Assembly (NCBI RefSeq): GCF_000745345.1
Contig: NZ_JQNR01000004.1
Span: 1,178,001-1,242,000 of the forward strand
Direction: 5' to 3'
Length of the DNA: 64,000 bases
DNA from: Actinacidiphila yeochonensis CN732
GTDB taxonomy: Bacteria; Actinomycetota; Actinomycetes; Streptomycetales; Streptomycetaceae
Positions 47,148 through 54,892 of the stretch are shown piece by piece. Both the position numbers and the translations under genes were made by a program. Each line of letters opens with the position of its first letter. Position 1 is the first letter of the stretch. The notes under the pieces were generated by a model. It did not search any database, was not told the origin of the DNA, and saw nothing but the letters and a program-made list of their open reading frames with translations.

Positions 47148-48320
47148 TCAGCCGCCGCCGGCGGGGTACCCCGGCGGCGGCCGCCGCGCCGCTCCCCGGC
47201 GTGACGCGGCGGGGTCCCGGGGCGGTGGCGGAGCGATCAGGTCGAGCAGCCCGTCCACACCGCCGGCGGACACGCTCGCGCGCTGGCGGTCGGCGCCGGC
47301 GCCGCCGTCGAGCAGCTCGCCGACGCCCGCGGTGACGCGCTCCAGGTCCCCCTGGGCCCGCAGGGCCGGGGCGACGTGCTCCAGCAGGGCGCCGACGACC
47401 TCGCGTGCCGGCGCCGGCGTCCCGCCCCGCGGGTCGACCAGGACATCGGCCAGCCCGTGCCGGGCGGCCCGCCAGCCCGCGGCGCGCAGCACGGCGTCCG
47501 CCGGGTCGCGGACCGGGACGGCGCGCTCCACCTCGCCGAGCGCGGTCACCACCAGGCCGCGGGCGAGCCCGGCCAGCGTCACGGCGCTGCGCACGTCGAG
47601 CTGGACGTCGGGCGCGCGGATCTCCAGGGTCGGGTACGTCTCCGACAGCCGGGCGTGCCAGTAGAGCTGCTTGCGGTCGGCCACCACACCGGTGGCCAGC
47701 AGCTCGCCGACCTGCCGCTCGTAGTCCTCGGCGCCGGCGGTGAAGGGCGGGCTGCCGCCGGCCGGCCAGCGGCCGAACACGATGGTGCGCCAGCTCGCGA
47801 AGCCGGTGTCCCGGCCCGCCCAGAACGGGGAGTTCGCTCCGAGCGCGATCAGCACCGGCAGCCACCGGCGCAGCCGGCCCAGGCAGGACGCGCCGGCCGC
47901 CCGGTCCGGCACGGCGACGTGCACGTGCATGCCGTTGATCAGCTGCTCGTCGACCAGCCGGGCCGCGGCCGTCCGCATCTCGCGGTAGCGCCGGTCGGGG
48001 GTCACCGGGACCGCCTCGTCCGGCGCGAACGGAGCGCTCCCGGTCGACGCCACCCGGCAGCCGGGGCCGGCGGCGGCGACCACCCCGCGCCGCAGCCGCG
48101 CCAGGTGCGCCGCGACCTCGTCAAGGCCCGCGCACACCGGTGTGGCGACCTCGACCTGCGCCTGGAGGAGCTCGCTGTCGACCTCGCCGCGCGCCAGTGC
48201 CGGCTCCCGCTCCGCGACCGCCCGGACCCGCGCGGACCCCGGCTCCGGCAGGCCGCCCGGGCCGAGCAGGACGTACTCCTCCTCCACGCCCATCGGCGGG
48301 CCGGCACCGGCGGATTCCAT
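47148..48320 (-). CDS. Carboxylate-amine ligase, YbdK/GCS2 family
   Basis: 390 residues from ATG 48320 (AAGGAAG upstream). It opens GPPMGVEEEYVLLGPGG, the YbdK start with acidic metal/ATP ligands, and contains NGMHVHVAVPD, SPFWAGRDTGFASWRTIVF and LEIRAPDVQLDVRSAV, all typical. These enzymes ligate an amine to a glutamate-like carboxylate with ATP; weak glutamate-cysteine ligase activity is known for the family, but the true substrate is usually unknown. The C-terminus ends in a Pro/Arg-rich tail. It lies within the carbohydrate island but shows no link to it. Confidence 0.85.
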   Translation of the reverse strand: MESAGAGPPMGVEEEYVLLGPGGLPEPGSARVRAVAEREPALARGEVDSELLQAQVEVATPVCAGLDEVAAHLARLRRGVVAAAGPGCRVASTGSAPFAPDEAVPVTPDRRYREMRTAAARLVDEQLINGMHVHVAVPDRAAGASCLGRLRRWLPVLIALGANSPFWAGRDTGFASWRTIVFGRWPAGGSPPFTAGAEDYERQVGELLATGVVADRKQLYWHARLSETYPTLEIRAPDVQLDVRSAVTLAGLARGLVVTALGEVERAVPVRDPADAVLRAAGWRAARHGLADVLVDPRGGTPAPAREVVGALLEHVAPALRAQGDLERVTAGVGELLDGGAGADRQRASVSAGGVDGLLDLIAPPPPRDPAASRRGAARRPPPGYPAGGG

Positions 48321-48505
48321 AGACGCCGCTTCCTTCGGTCGGGACCGCGGCACGCACACCCTCTCCCCGGTCGCCTATCCGCGACACCGGCGCTGAAACC
48401 CCGCCGGGACCGGCCGGGCGGCCCGCGGGGACCGACGGAAGGGCGCGGCCCCGGCCCGGCACATCGGCCGCGCCGGGGGCCGCGCCCCCTCTCCGTCGTA
48501 CGGGC

Positions 48506-51500
48506 TCAGCGCAGGGTCACCGTCAGCGCCGTGTGGACGCTGTGCGGCGGCAGGGTCACCGTCAGCCGCCCGGAGGCGGCGTCGTAGCTCCAGGCGTGCG
48601 GCGAGAGCCGCTGTCCCGCCGCCGTCACCGTCTGCGGGGCCTTGGCGCCCAGGAACGACACCGTCCAGGTCCGGGTCGCCGGCTGCCCGGCGTAGGAGCC
48701 CTTCGTCGGGTCGATCCGCACCGTGGTGGTGGAGCCCGCGTGCACGGTGTGGACCGTGGTGGTGGCGTGCCGGGCCGCGTGGGTGCCGTCGTCCTCGTAG
48801 AGGCTGAACGAGCCGGACGCGCCGGGGGAGACGGTCAGCGTGGCCTTGGCCAGGCTGCTCTGGTCGTCGTTCGCGACGTTCCCGGTCCGGGTCGGCACCA
48901 CGGCGCCGGCCTTCACGAACACCGGCATCGTGTCCAGGGTCGTCGTCACGTCCTGCGTGGTGCCGCCCTGGTAGGTCCTGCCGGTGAACCAGTCGGTCCA
49001 CTGGCTGCCCGGCGGGAACCACACCGAGGTGGTGGCGGTGCTGCCCGGCGTGGTCACCGGGGCGACCAGCATGTCCGACCCGTACAGGTACTCGCTGCCG
49101 GAGGTGGCGTACGCCTGCGTCTCCTCCGGGTACTCCAGGTACGTCGGCCGCACCACCGGCACGCCGGTCTGCTGCGCCTGCTCCGAGAGCGTGTAGGTGT
49201 AGGGCACCAGGTCCTCGCGGAGGTTGAGGAACTTCTCCGCCGAGTCCTTCGCCGCCGTGCCGTACTGCCACGGCAGCCGGTCGCTGTGGTTGCCGTGCAG
49301 GCGGTCGATCGGCTGGAAGGTGCCCAGCTGCACCCAGCGCGCGTACAGGTCGTCCGGCAGCTTCTTGGTCTGCTGGCCGTCGCTGTTGGTCTCCGAACCG
49401 GCCAGCCCCGTCGTGTCGTTGAAGCCGCCGATGTCGTGGCTGACCGCCGACAGACCGGTGGACGCGGACTCGCCGGGCGTGTAGCCGACCTCCATCTTGA
49501 GCGTGCCCCAGCTGGAGGAGGTGTCACCCGTGAAGTGCACGGTGGTGCGCTTGTCCGCCCACGGACCGGTCGCCACGCCCGTCGGGCTGCTGTAGCCGCC
49601 CGACTGGAGCGAGCCGAACGCCCGCGACAGCACGAAGCCGCGCCCGACGTTCTTGTCCGCGTCCGAGGCGTACTGCTGGTTGATCCACGCGTCCGGTGTC
49701 ACGCCCTGGAGCGAGGAGTCGGAGTTGTCGCAGCACCAGTCCAGCCACCAGAAGTCCGCGCCGGCCTGCTCCATGTCCTGGTGCAGGTCCATGTACGCCT
49801 TCAGCTGGTCCGGGTCGCCGAAGTCGAAGGTGTACGTGCACACGCTGCCGCTGCACGAGTCCTTCGTCAGCTTGCCCTTGGCGGTGGCCTCGGCGGCGGC
49901 GAACTGCGGGTCGTCGCTCTTGATGCTGGAGTGGATGTTCAGCGTGTTGTGCAGGCCCTGGCTCTGCGCCCAGTCGTAGAACGCCTTCGGGTCCGGGAAC
50001 TTGGACGAGTCCATCTCCCACCCGTCCCACGTGTCGGGGGACTTGAAGTCGGTGTCGGTGACCAGCACGTCCAGCGGCACGCCGTCGGCGCGGAACTTCG
50101 GCAGGATGGTGTCCTCGTAGTCGGCCGCCGTGCGGTCCATGTACTCGGAGTACCACACGCCGTACGCCCACCGGGGCAGCAGCTCCGACGGCCCGGTCAG
50201 GGTCGCCAGGTCCGACAGGCCCTGCTCGTAGTCGTGGCCGTAGCCGAAGAGGTAGCCGTCCTGGTAGGCGCCCGAGCCGTGGCCGGGGCGGGGCGAGGTC
50301 TTCCCGGTCGCCGTGTCGTACAGCGCCGAGGAGGTGTCGTCCAGCAGGTACCAGCCGTCCTCGTACAGCAGGCCCGGGGTGGTCTGCGGGTTCCCGTTGT
50401 CGCCGTTGACGCCGTCCAGGCCGCGTCGGTAGCCGCCCAGCGCCAGGTGCGGCTGCGGCGCGGCGGCCGCGGCCGGGGCGACGGCGACGGTGTCGGCGTT
50501 GACGTGGCAGCTGGTCGCGTCCGGGCAGCCCAGGGTGACCGTGTCATCGCCCGCGGAGAGCCTGACCGGCACCGACGCGGTGCTCCAGGTGTCCCAGTCG
50601 GTGGTCGCCGGCAGGCTCACCGTGCTGGTGGTGCCGCCCGCCGTGACGGTGGCCGTGCGCGTCTGGTGCAGGTTGTCGCCGCCGACACCGTTGGCGTACC
50701 GCAGGCTGAGCGTGTACGTGCCGTCGGCCGGCACGCCGGTGACGTGCTCGGTCAGCCCCGCGCCCTGGTTCAGCTCGGCGAGGAAGCCGCCGCCGGAGTA
50801 CCCCTGGTGGTTCGTGGCCGTCTTCGCCGAACCCGAGGCCAGCCCGTCCTCGGCCTCGCAGGACGTGCCGAAGGCGCAGTCGCGCACCGCCGTCGCCGAC
50901 ACGGCCGGGTAGGCCGCGCCGGGCGCCAGCAGCGCCACGCTGTCCACGTTGACGTTGCCGGAGTCCGCCGCGGCGCGGGTCAGCGCCACGCGGTGCTGCC
51001 CGGCCGTCAGGTTCAGCGGGACCCGGGCGGTGCTCCAGGTGTTCCAGTCCGCGGTCACCGGCAGCGTCACGCTCTGCGGGGCGCCGCCGTCCACCACCAC
51101 CGACAGGGTGCGGGTGGTGTTCTTGCCGTCCCCGCCCAGCGCGTTGGCGTACCGGAAGGCGAACTCGTACCCGCCGGCCTGGGCCACGTCCACGGGCGCG
51201 GTCACGCCGTTGCCGGACGACTGGAACCCGGCCAGGAAGCCGGTGCCGGTGGCGCCGGTGTGGTCCGAGGCCACGCCCAGCCCCGAGTACGGCAGGCTCT
51301 CCGCCTCGCACAGCTGCCCGGTCGTACAGGTCAGCGGGTTCCACGGGGCCGCGGTGACCGGCGCCTGGCCGGCGGTGAGCGCCACCGACAGGTTCTTCGC
51401 GGTGAACGGGCCCGAGCCGGTGCGGTACCGCAGCGTCAGCTTGCTGGTCCTGATGGTCAGCCAGCCGCCGGAGGTCGACGTGGTGTACGGGGTGCTGGCG

Positions 51501-51838
51501 AAGCCGTCCCGGCCGATGGCGTTGAACGTCGCCGCGTCGGTGAACTTCCCGTCGCCCGCGTACTCGGTGCGCACCAGCGTCGGGGAGAGCACCTCGAAGC
51601 GCGCGTCACCCGAGGTCACCGTGTGGGGACGGGCGTGGGCGGCGGCGTGCGCGGGGGAGCCGCCGGTGCCGACCAGCGCCAGCGCCGCCGTGCTCAGCGC
51701 GACCGCGGCGGCGGTGCGGCGGCGCGCCGCGCCGGAACGGCGGCGCTGGAGCGGGGCGGGAAGCCCGCCGGTCTGGCCCGGCGGGAAGGGTGGTGCCGCG
51801 GTGCGGGGCCCGAAGAGCCCTCTGACAGTGCTTCGCAT
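48506..51838 (-). CDS. Secreted GH31 glycosidase with tandem CBM35 modules
   Basis: 1110 residues from ATG 51838 (GGAGGAAC upstream). After a long basic n-region the signal peptide ends near AHAAA. The N-terminal GH31 beta domain is interrupted by two CBM35-like modules at about 177-306 and 327-455, both starting CEAE and ending DSVAL/DTVAV. The barrel follows: WYSEYMDRT, DVLVTDTDF, ADFWWLDWCCDN with nucleophile Asp700, and HFTGDTSSSWG with acid/base Asp772. GH31 covers alpha-glucosidase, alpha-xylosidase, sulfoquinovosidase and alpha-galactosidase activities; the specificity is not readable. It is on the same strand as GH127, 232 bases downstream of it. Confidence 0.92.
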   Translation of the reverse strand: MRSTVRGLFGPRTAAPPFPPGQTGGLPAPLQRRRSGAARRRTAAAVALSTAALALVGTGGSPAHAAAHARPHTVTSGDARFEVLSPTLVRTEYAGDGKFTDAATFNAIGRDGFASTPYTTSTSGGWLTIRTSKLTLRYRTGSGPFTAKNLSVALTAGQAPVTAAPWNPLTCTTGQLCEAESLPYSGLGVASDHTGATGTGFLAGFQSSGNGVTAPVDVAQAGGYEFAFRYANALGGDGKNTTRTLSVVVDGGAPQSVTLPVTADWNTWSTARVPLNLTAGQHRVALTRAAADSGNVNVDSVALLAPGAAYPAVSATAVRDCAFGTSCEAEDGLASGSAKTATNHQGYSGGGFLAELNQGAGLTEHVTGVPADGTYTLSLRYANGVGGDNLHQTRTATVTAGGTTSTVSLPATTDWDTWSTASVPVRLSAGDDTVTLGCPDATSCHVNADTVAVAPAAAAAPQPHLALGGYRRGLDGVNGDNGNPQTTPGLLYEDGWYLLDDTSSALYDTATGKTSPRPGHGSGAYQDGYLFGYGHDYEQGLSDLATLTGPSELLPRWAYGVWYSEYMDRTAADYEDTILPKFRADGVPLDVLVTDTDFKSPDTWDGWEMDSSKFPDPKAFYDWAQSQGLHNTLNIHSSIKSDDPQFAAAEATAKGKLTKDSCSGSVCTYTFDFGDPDQLKAYMDLHQDMEQAGADFWWLDWCCDNSDSSLQGVTPDAWINQQYASDADKNVGRGFVLSRAFGSLQSGGYSSPTGVATGPWADKRTTVHFTGDTSSSWGTLKMEVGYTPGESASTGLSAVSHDIGGFNDTTGLAGSETNSDGQQTKKLPDDLYARWVQLGTFQPIDRLHGNHSDRLPWQYGTAAKDSAEKFLNLREDLVPYTYTLSEQAQQTGVPVVRPTYLEYPEETQAYATSGSEYLYGSDMLVAPVTTPGSTATTSVWFPPGSQWTDWFTGRTYQGGTTQDVTTTLDTMPVFVKAGAVVPTRTGNVANDDQSSLAKATLTVSPGASGSFSLYEDDGTHAARHATTTVHTVHAGSTTTVRIDPTKGSYAGQPATRTWTVSFLGAKAPQTVTAAGQRLSPHAWSYDAASGRLTVTLPPHSVHTALTVTLR

Positions 51839-52070
51839 GGCCGTGTGTTCCTCCACCTCGAAAGCGGGTCGGCGGCCCGGCCAGGTCCGAGCCGCCCTGT
51901 GCGGTCGCGCTGTGCGGTCGACGCCGCGGGGCGCCCGGTGCGCCCCGCGCGCGGTGCGGTGCGGTGCGCGGCGGGAGCCGGACCCGCGCACGCACGCAAG
52001 GTCCGGTCCGCCGGCGGCACCCTCGTACCGCCGGCGAACCGGACCCCGTATGACCTGGCGTGGTGGCCCG

Positions 52071-54548
52071 TTACCTCTCCACCCGCCAGGCCAGCAGGCC
52101 GCCGGAGACGCCGGCCTGCAGCTCCACCCGGACCCGCAGGCCCTTGGTCGTCACCGGCTCGAACGCCACCCGGTTGAAGGTGTCGGCGGCCGTGCCGTAG
52201 ACGGGTTCGCCGCCGACCGGCTGCCAGGCGCCCGACGCGTCCTGGTACTCCAGCACCCACGAGGCCGGGACCCGGCACGCGCCGTGGCCGGTGTCGTCGT
52301 ACCAGTACACCGACACCGCGCTCACCCGCGACGGCTCGGCGTAGGTGTAGGCCACCCACTCCTCGGTACCGGTGTGGCCCCACCAGGTGAAGCGCGGCAG
52401 GGACTGGTCGTAGGAGTCGGTGGGCTGCGCGCTCTGACCGTTCATCAGCAGCGCCTGCGGGCTGTCCACGCCGCTGAACGAGGCGGTGCAGGCGGCCCAC
52501 TCCACCGCCTTCGAGCCCGAGCCGGTGGTGGGGAAGGCGGTGACACGCAGCCGCGCCGCCGCCGACGGGATGAGGGTGAGCGCTTCGAGCGTCTCGCCGG
52601 TGCGGGCCGGCGAGGGCTGGAGCGGTGCCACGACGTCCTGGTCGTCGGTCTGCCAGGCCGCCACCCGGCGCCCCTTGGCGCGCATCCGCACCGGGGTGCC
52701 CTCGTGGGTGAAGGGGTTGTCGCCCCGCGCCCGGGTGCGCTCCAGGACCAGCGAGCCGGCCGGGTCGCGCGAGTCCAGCTCCAGCGCGTAGTTCCACGGC
52801 GAGCCGGCCCGCACCTCGTACTCCGGCCAGTCGTCCGTGCCGGCGAACCGGGTCCACTCCTCCTCGATCTGCAACGAGTACTCCAGCGGCCCGTGCGCCA
52901 CCGACACCGCCTCCCCGTTGACGCCCCAGGAGCGTACCGCCGTGGTCATCGGCAGCCTCAGCTCGACGGTGTCGCGCGGGTGCCAGGTGCGGTCCAGCAC
53001 CAGGTAGCCGCCGCTGCGCCGGGCCTCGACCGGGCGCCCGCCCAGCAGGACCGACGGCCGCTCGCACCAGCCGGGCACCCGCAGGTACAGCGGGAAGTCG
53101 ACCGGGCGCGGCGCGTCCAGCACCAGGGTGACGGTCTCGTCGAAGGGGTAGTCGGTGTGCTCGGTGAACCGCACCTGCGTGCCGGCGCCGGGGCCCACCG
53201 TGGCCCGTACCTCCGACTCCGCGTACAGCGACGCGCACAGCCCCCCGTCGGGGCTGGCCAGCCACATCTCCTCGGCGTAGTACGGCCAGCCCATGCCGTA
53301 GTTGTGCGGGCAGCAGCGGTACTGCGTGAGGCCGGGCATGTACGCCTGCATCGCGAAGGAGTTGTTGAACTGCCCGTGCGACTTGGGCACGTTGTCCAGC
53401 TGCACGCTGTTGGCGGAGGTGACGTAGTGGGTGCCCTTCTGGAGCGGGTCGAACGCCGCCGGGAGGGTGTTGAGGGCCAGCTCCTCGCAGCGGTCGGCCC
53501 ACACCGCGTCGCCGGTGATCCGGGTCAGCAGCTCGTGGCTGTGCATGAACTCCACCACGCCGCAGGTCTCGAAGCCCTGCCGCGGGTCGTGGAACCCGAA
53601 CCGGACGTTCTCGTCGCCCGCGAACCCGCCGCCCGGGAACTGCCCGTAGGTCCCCATCACCGTGGCGTACACCCGGTCGGTGGCGGCCAGGAACTTCGGG
53701 TCGCCGGCCAGCACCCCGTACTGCGCCGGCTCCCGGAAGCCCTGCGCGAGGTTGACGTTGTGCCAGGTCGGCACGGAGGTGACGTAGTCGGCGCTGTTGG
53801 CGTGCAGGGTGCGCACCAGGTCCAGCAGGAACGCGTCGCCGGTGCGGTTGTACAGCCAGTACGCCGTGTCGATGGTGTCGCCGACCCGCGTCGAGCCCCA
53901 GCCCTGCCCGAACTGCGCCGGCGGCAGCGTGGTGAGGAAGCGCAGCCATCCGGTGAGCGCGTCCAGCACCCGGCCGTCGCCGCTGAACTCGTGCCAGGTG
54001 CGCATCGCGTCGAGCACCGGCATGAACGGCCAGTAGTCGGCGTTGCCGTTCAGCGAGGTGCGCAGCGAGGTGGGGCCGAAGAAGCCGTCGGGCTGGCGGG
54101 TGGCCAGGATGCGGTCCATCCAGGTCCGCGTCAGCTCCAGGGTGGCGCCGTCTCCGGTGACGTACCCGAGGTCGCCGAAGCCGCGCAGCCAGTACGGCAG
54201 CTCCTCCCAGCCGGTGTTGGCGGGGACCGCCCAGCCGCTGTCCGCGGCGAGGTAGTCGGAGATCTCGGACATCCGTCCGTTGAGGCCGCCCAGTTGGAGC
54301 TTCAGCTGGGTGCCGAGCCAGCCCTTGGCGGTGGTGCTGCCCGGCGGCAGCCGCAGGAACGCCTCGCGCTGGAGCGGGGCGCGGTTGGCGGTGTAGTGGG
54401 GGCGGTCGGTGGGGCCGGCCGGCTGGACCCGGCCGCGCGGGGCGGCGGCGTGCGCGGGCAGGGAGCCGGCGGCGCCGGCCAGGGCGGTCCCGCCGGCGAC
54501 GGCCAGCGAGCGGGCGAGGAAGGTACGGCGTTCCACGGGGCGGGCCAT
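52071..54548 (-). CDS. Tat-exported GH127 beta-L-arabinofuranosidase-like enzyme
   Basis: 825 residues from ATG 54548. A twin-arginine signal (VERRTFLARSLAVAGG) precedes the (alpha/alpha)6 domain. The zinc-thiolate site of GH127 is fully conserved: GFETCGVVEF supplies Glu327 and Cys329, and YRCCPHNYGMGWPYY supplies Cys412 and Cys413, matching Glu338, Cys340, Cys417 and Cys418 of Bifidobacterium HypBA1, where the second of the two adjacent cysteines is the nucleophile. Beta-sandwich domains follow, and the last 130 residues look like an added F5/8-type domain. Likely substrate: beta-L-arabinofuranosides or a related furanoside. Tat export fits a metalloenzyme folded before secretion. The furanose-type importer nearby agrees with this role. 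Confidence 0.93.
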   Translation of the reverse strand: MARPVERRTFLARSLAVAGGTALAGAAGSLPAHAAAPRGRVQPAGPTDRPHYTANRAPLQREAFLRLPPGSTTAKGWLGTQLKLQLGGLNGRMSEISDYLAADSGWAVPANTGWEELPYWLRGFGDLGYVTGDGATLELTRTWMDRILATRQPDGFFGPTSLRTSLNGNADYWPFMPVLDAMRTWHEFSGDGRVLDALTGWLRFLTTLPPAQFGQGWGSTRVGDTIDTAYWLYNRTGDAFLLDLVRTLHANSADYVTSVPTWHNVNLAQGFREPAQYGVLAGDPKFLAATDRVYATVMGTYGQFPGGGFAGDENVRFGFHDPRQGFETCGVVEFMHSHELLTRITGDAVWADRCEELALNTLPAAFDPLQKGTHYVTSANSVQLDNVPKSHGQFNNSFAMQAYMPGLTQYRCCPHNYGMGWPYYAEEMWLASPDGGLCASLYAESEVRATVGPGAGTQVRFTEHTDYPFDETVTLVLDAPRPVDFPLYLRVPGWCERPSVLLGGRPVEARRSGGYLVLDRTWHPRDTVELRLPMTTAVRSWGVNGEAVSVAHGPLEYSLQIEEEWTRFAGTDDWPEYEVRAGSPWNYALELDSRDPAGSLVLERTRARGDNPFTHEGTPVRMRAKGRRVAAWQTDDQDVVAPLQPSPARTGETLEALTLIPSAAARLRVTAFPTTGSGSKAVEWAACTASFSGVDSPQALLMNGQSAQPTDSYDQSLPRFTWWGHTGTEEWVAYTYAEPSRVSAVSVYWYDDTGHGACRVPASWVLEYQDASGAWQPVGGEPVYGTAADTFNRVAFEPVTTKGLRVRVELQAGVSGGLLAWRVER

Positions 54549-54892
54549 ACGGAGGAGGTCCTTTCTCGCGCCCGGCGGGATGGCACGGCCGGGGGGAGGG
54601 CGGTGGCGCGTCAGGAGGGAGCAGACGGGAGCAGACGGGAGCAGACGGGAGCAGACGGGGGAGAGCGCGGGTGACGCGGGGTGGTGCCGGGCAGGCCAGG
54701 TGCCGGCGGCGGAGGCACCACCGCCGGCACCCGTCGGCGCGCCGCCCGTCCGGCGGCCGGCCCGCGGGCGGGGCCGGCCGGGAGCGCCGGCCGGGCGGCG
54801 GGCTCCCCGACGGGCCCGTCGGGGCGGGCCGGACCAGGCCGGCCGGCGGCCGGCGTCCGGCGCTCCCCGGGCGGGGCCGCCTCGTCGTGCGG
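54549..54892. other. Intergenic region upstream of GH127 with a 10-bp tandem repeat
   Basis: 344 bases between the GH127 start and the DUF4965-type gene stop. It contains four perfect 10-bp units (54617-54656) and a GC-rich stretch (about 54700-54880) with several overlapping GCCGGC dyads, likely the terminator of the upstream gene. Confidence 0.55.
54617..54656. repeat. Four perfect 10-bp tandem units
   Basis: GGGAGCAGAC occurs four times in exact tandem. One unit per helical turn, about 70-110 bases before the GH127 start. Confidence 0.9.

Noticed and set aside
48533..52177. Plus-strand open frame of 1214 codons opposite GH31
   Set aside because: Val/Arg/Gly-rich translation without motifs, fully antisense to a well-supported GH31 gene; a codon-bias shadow.
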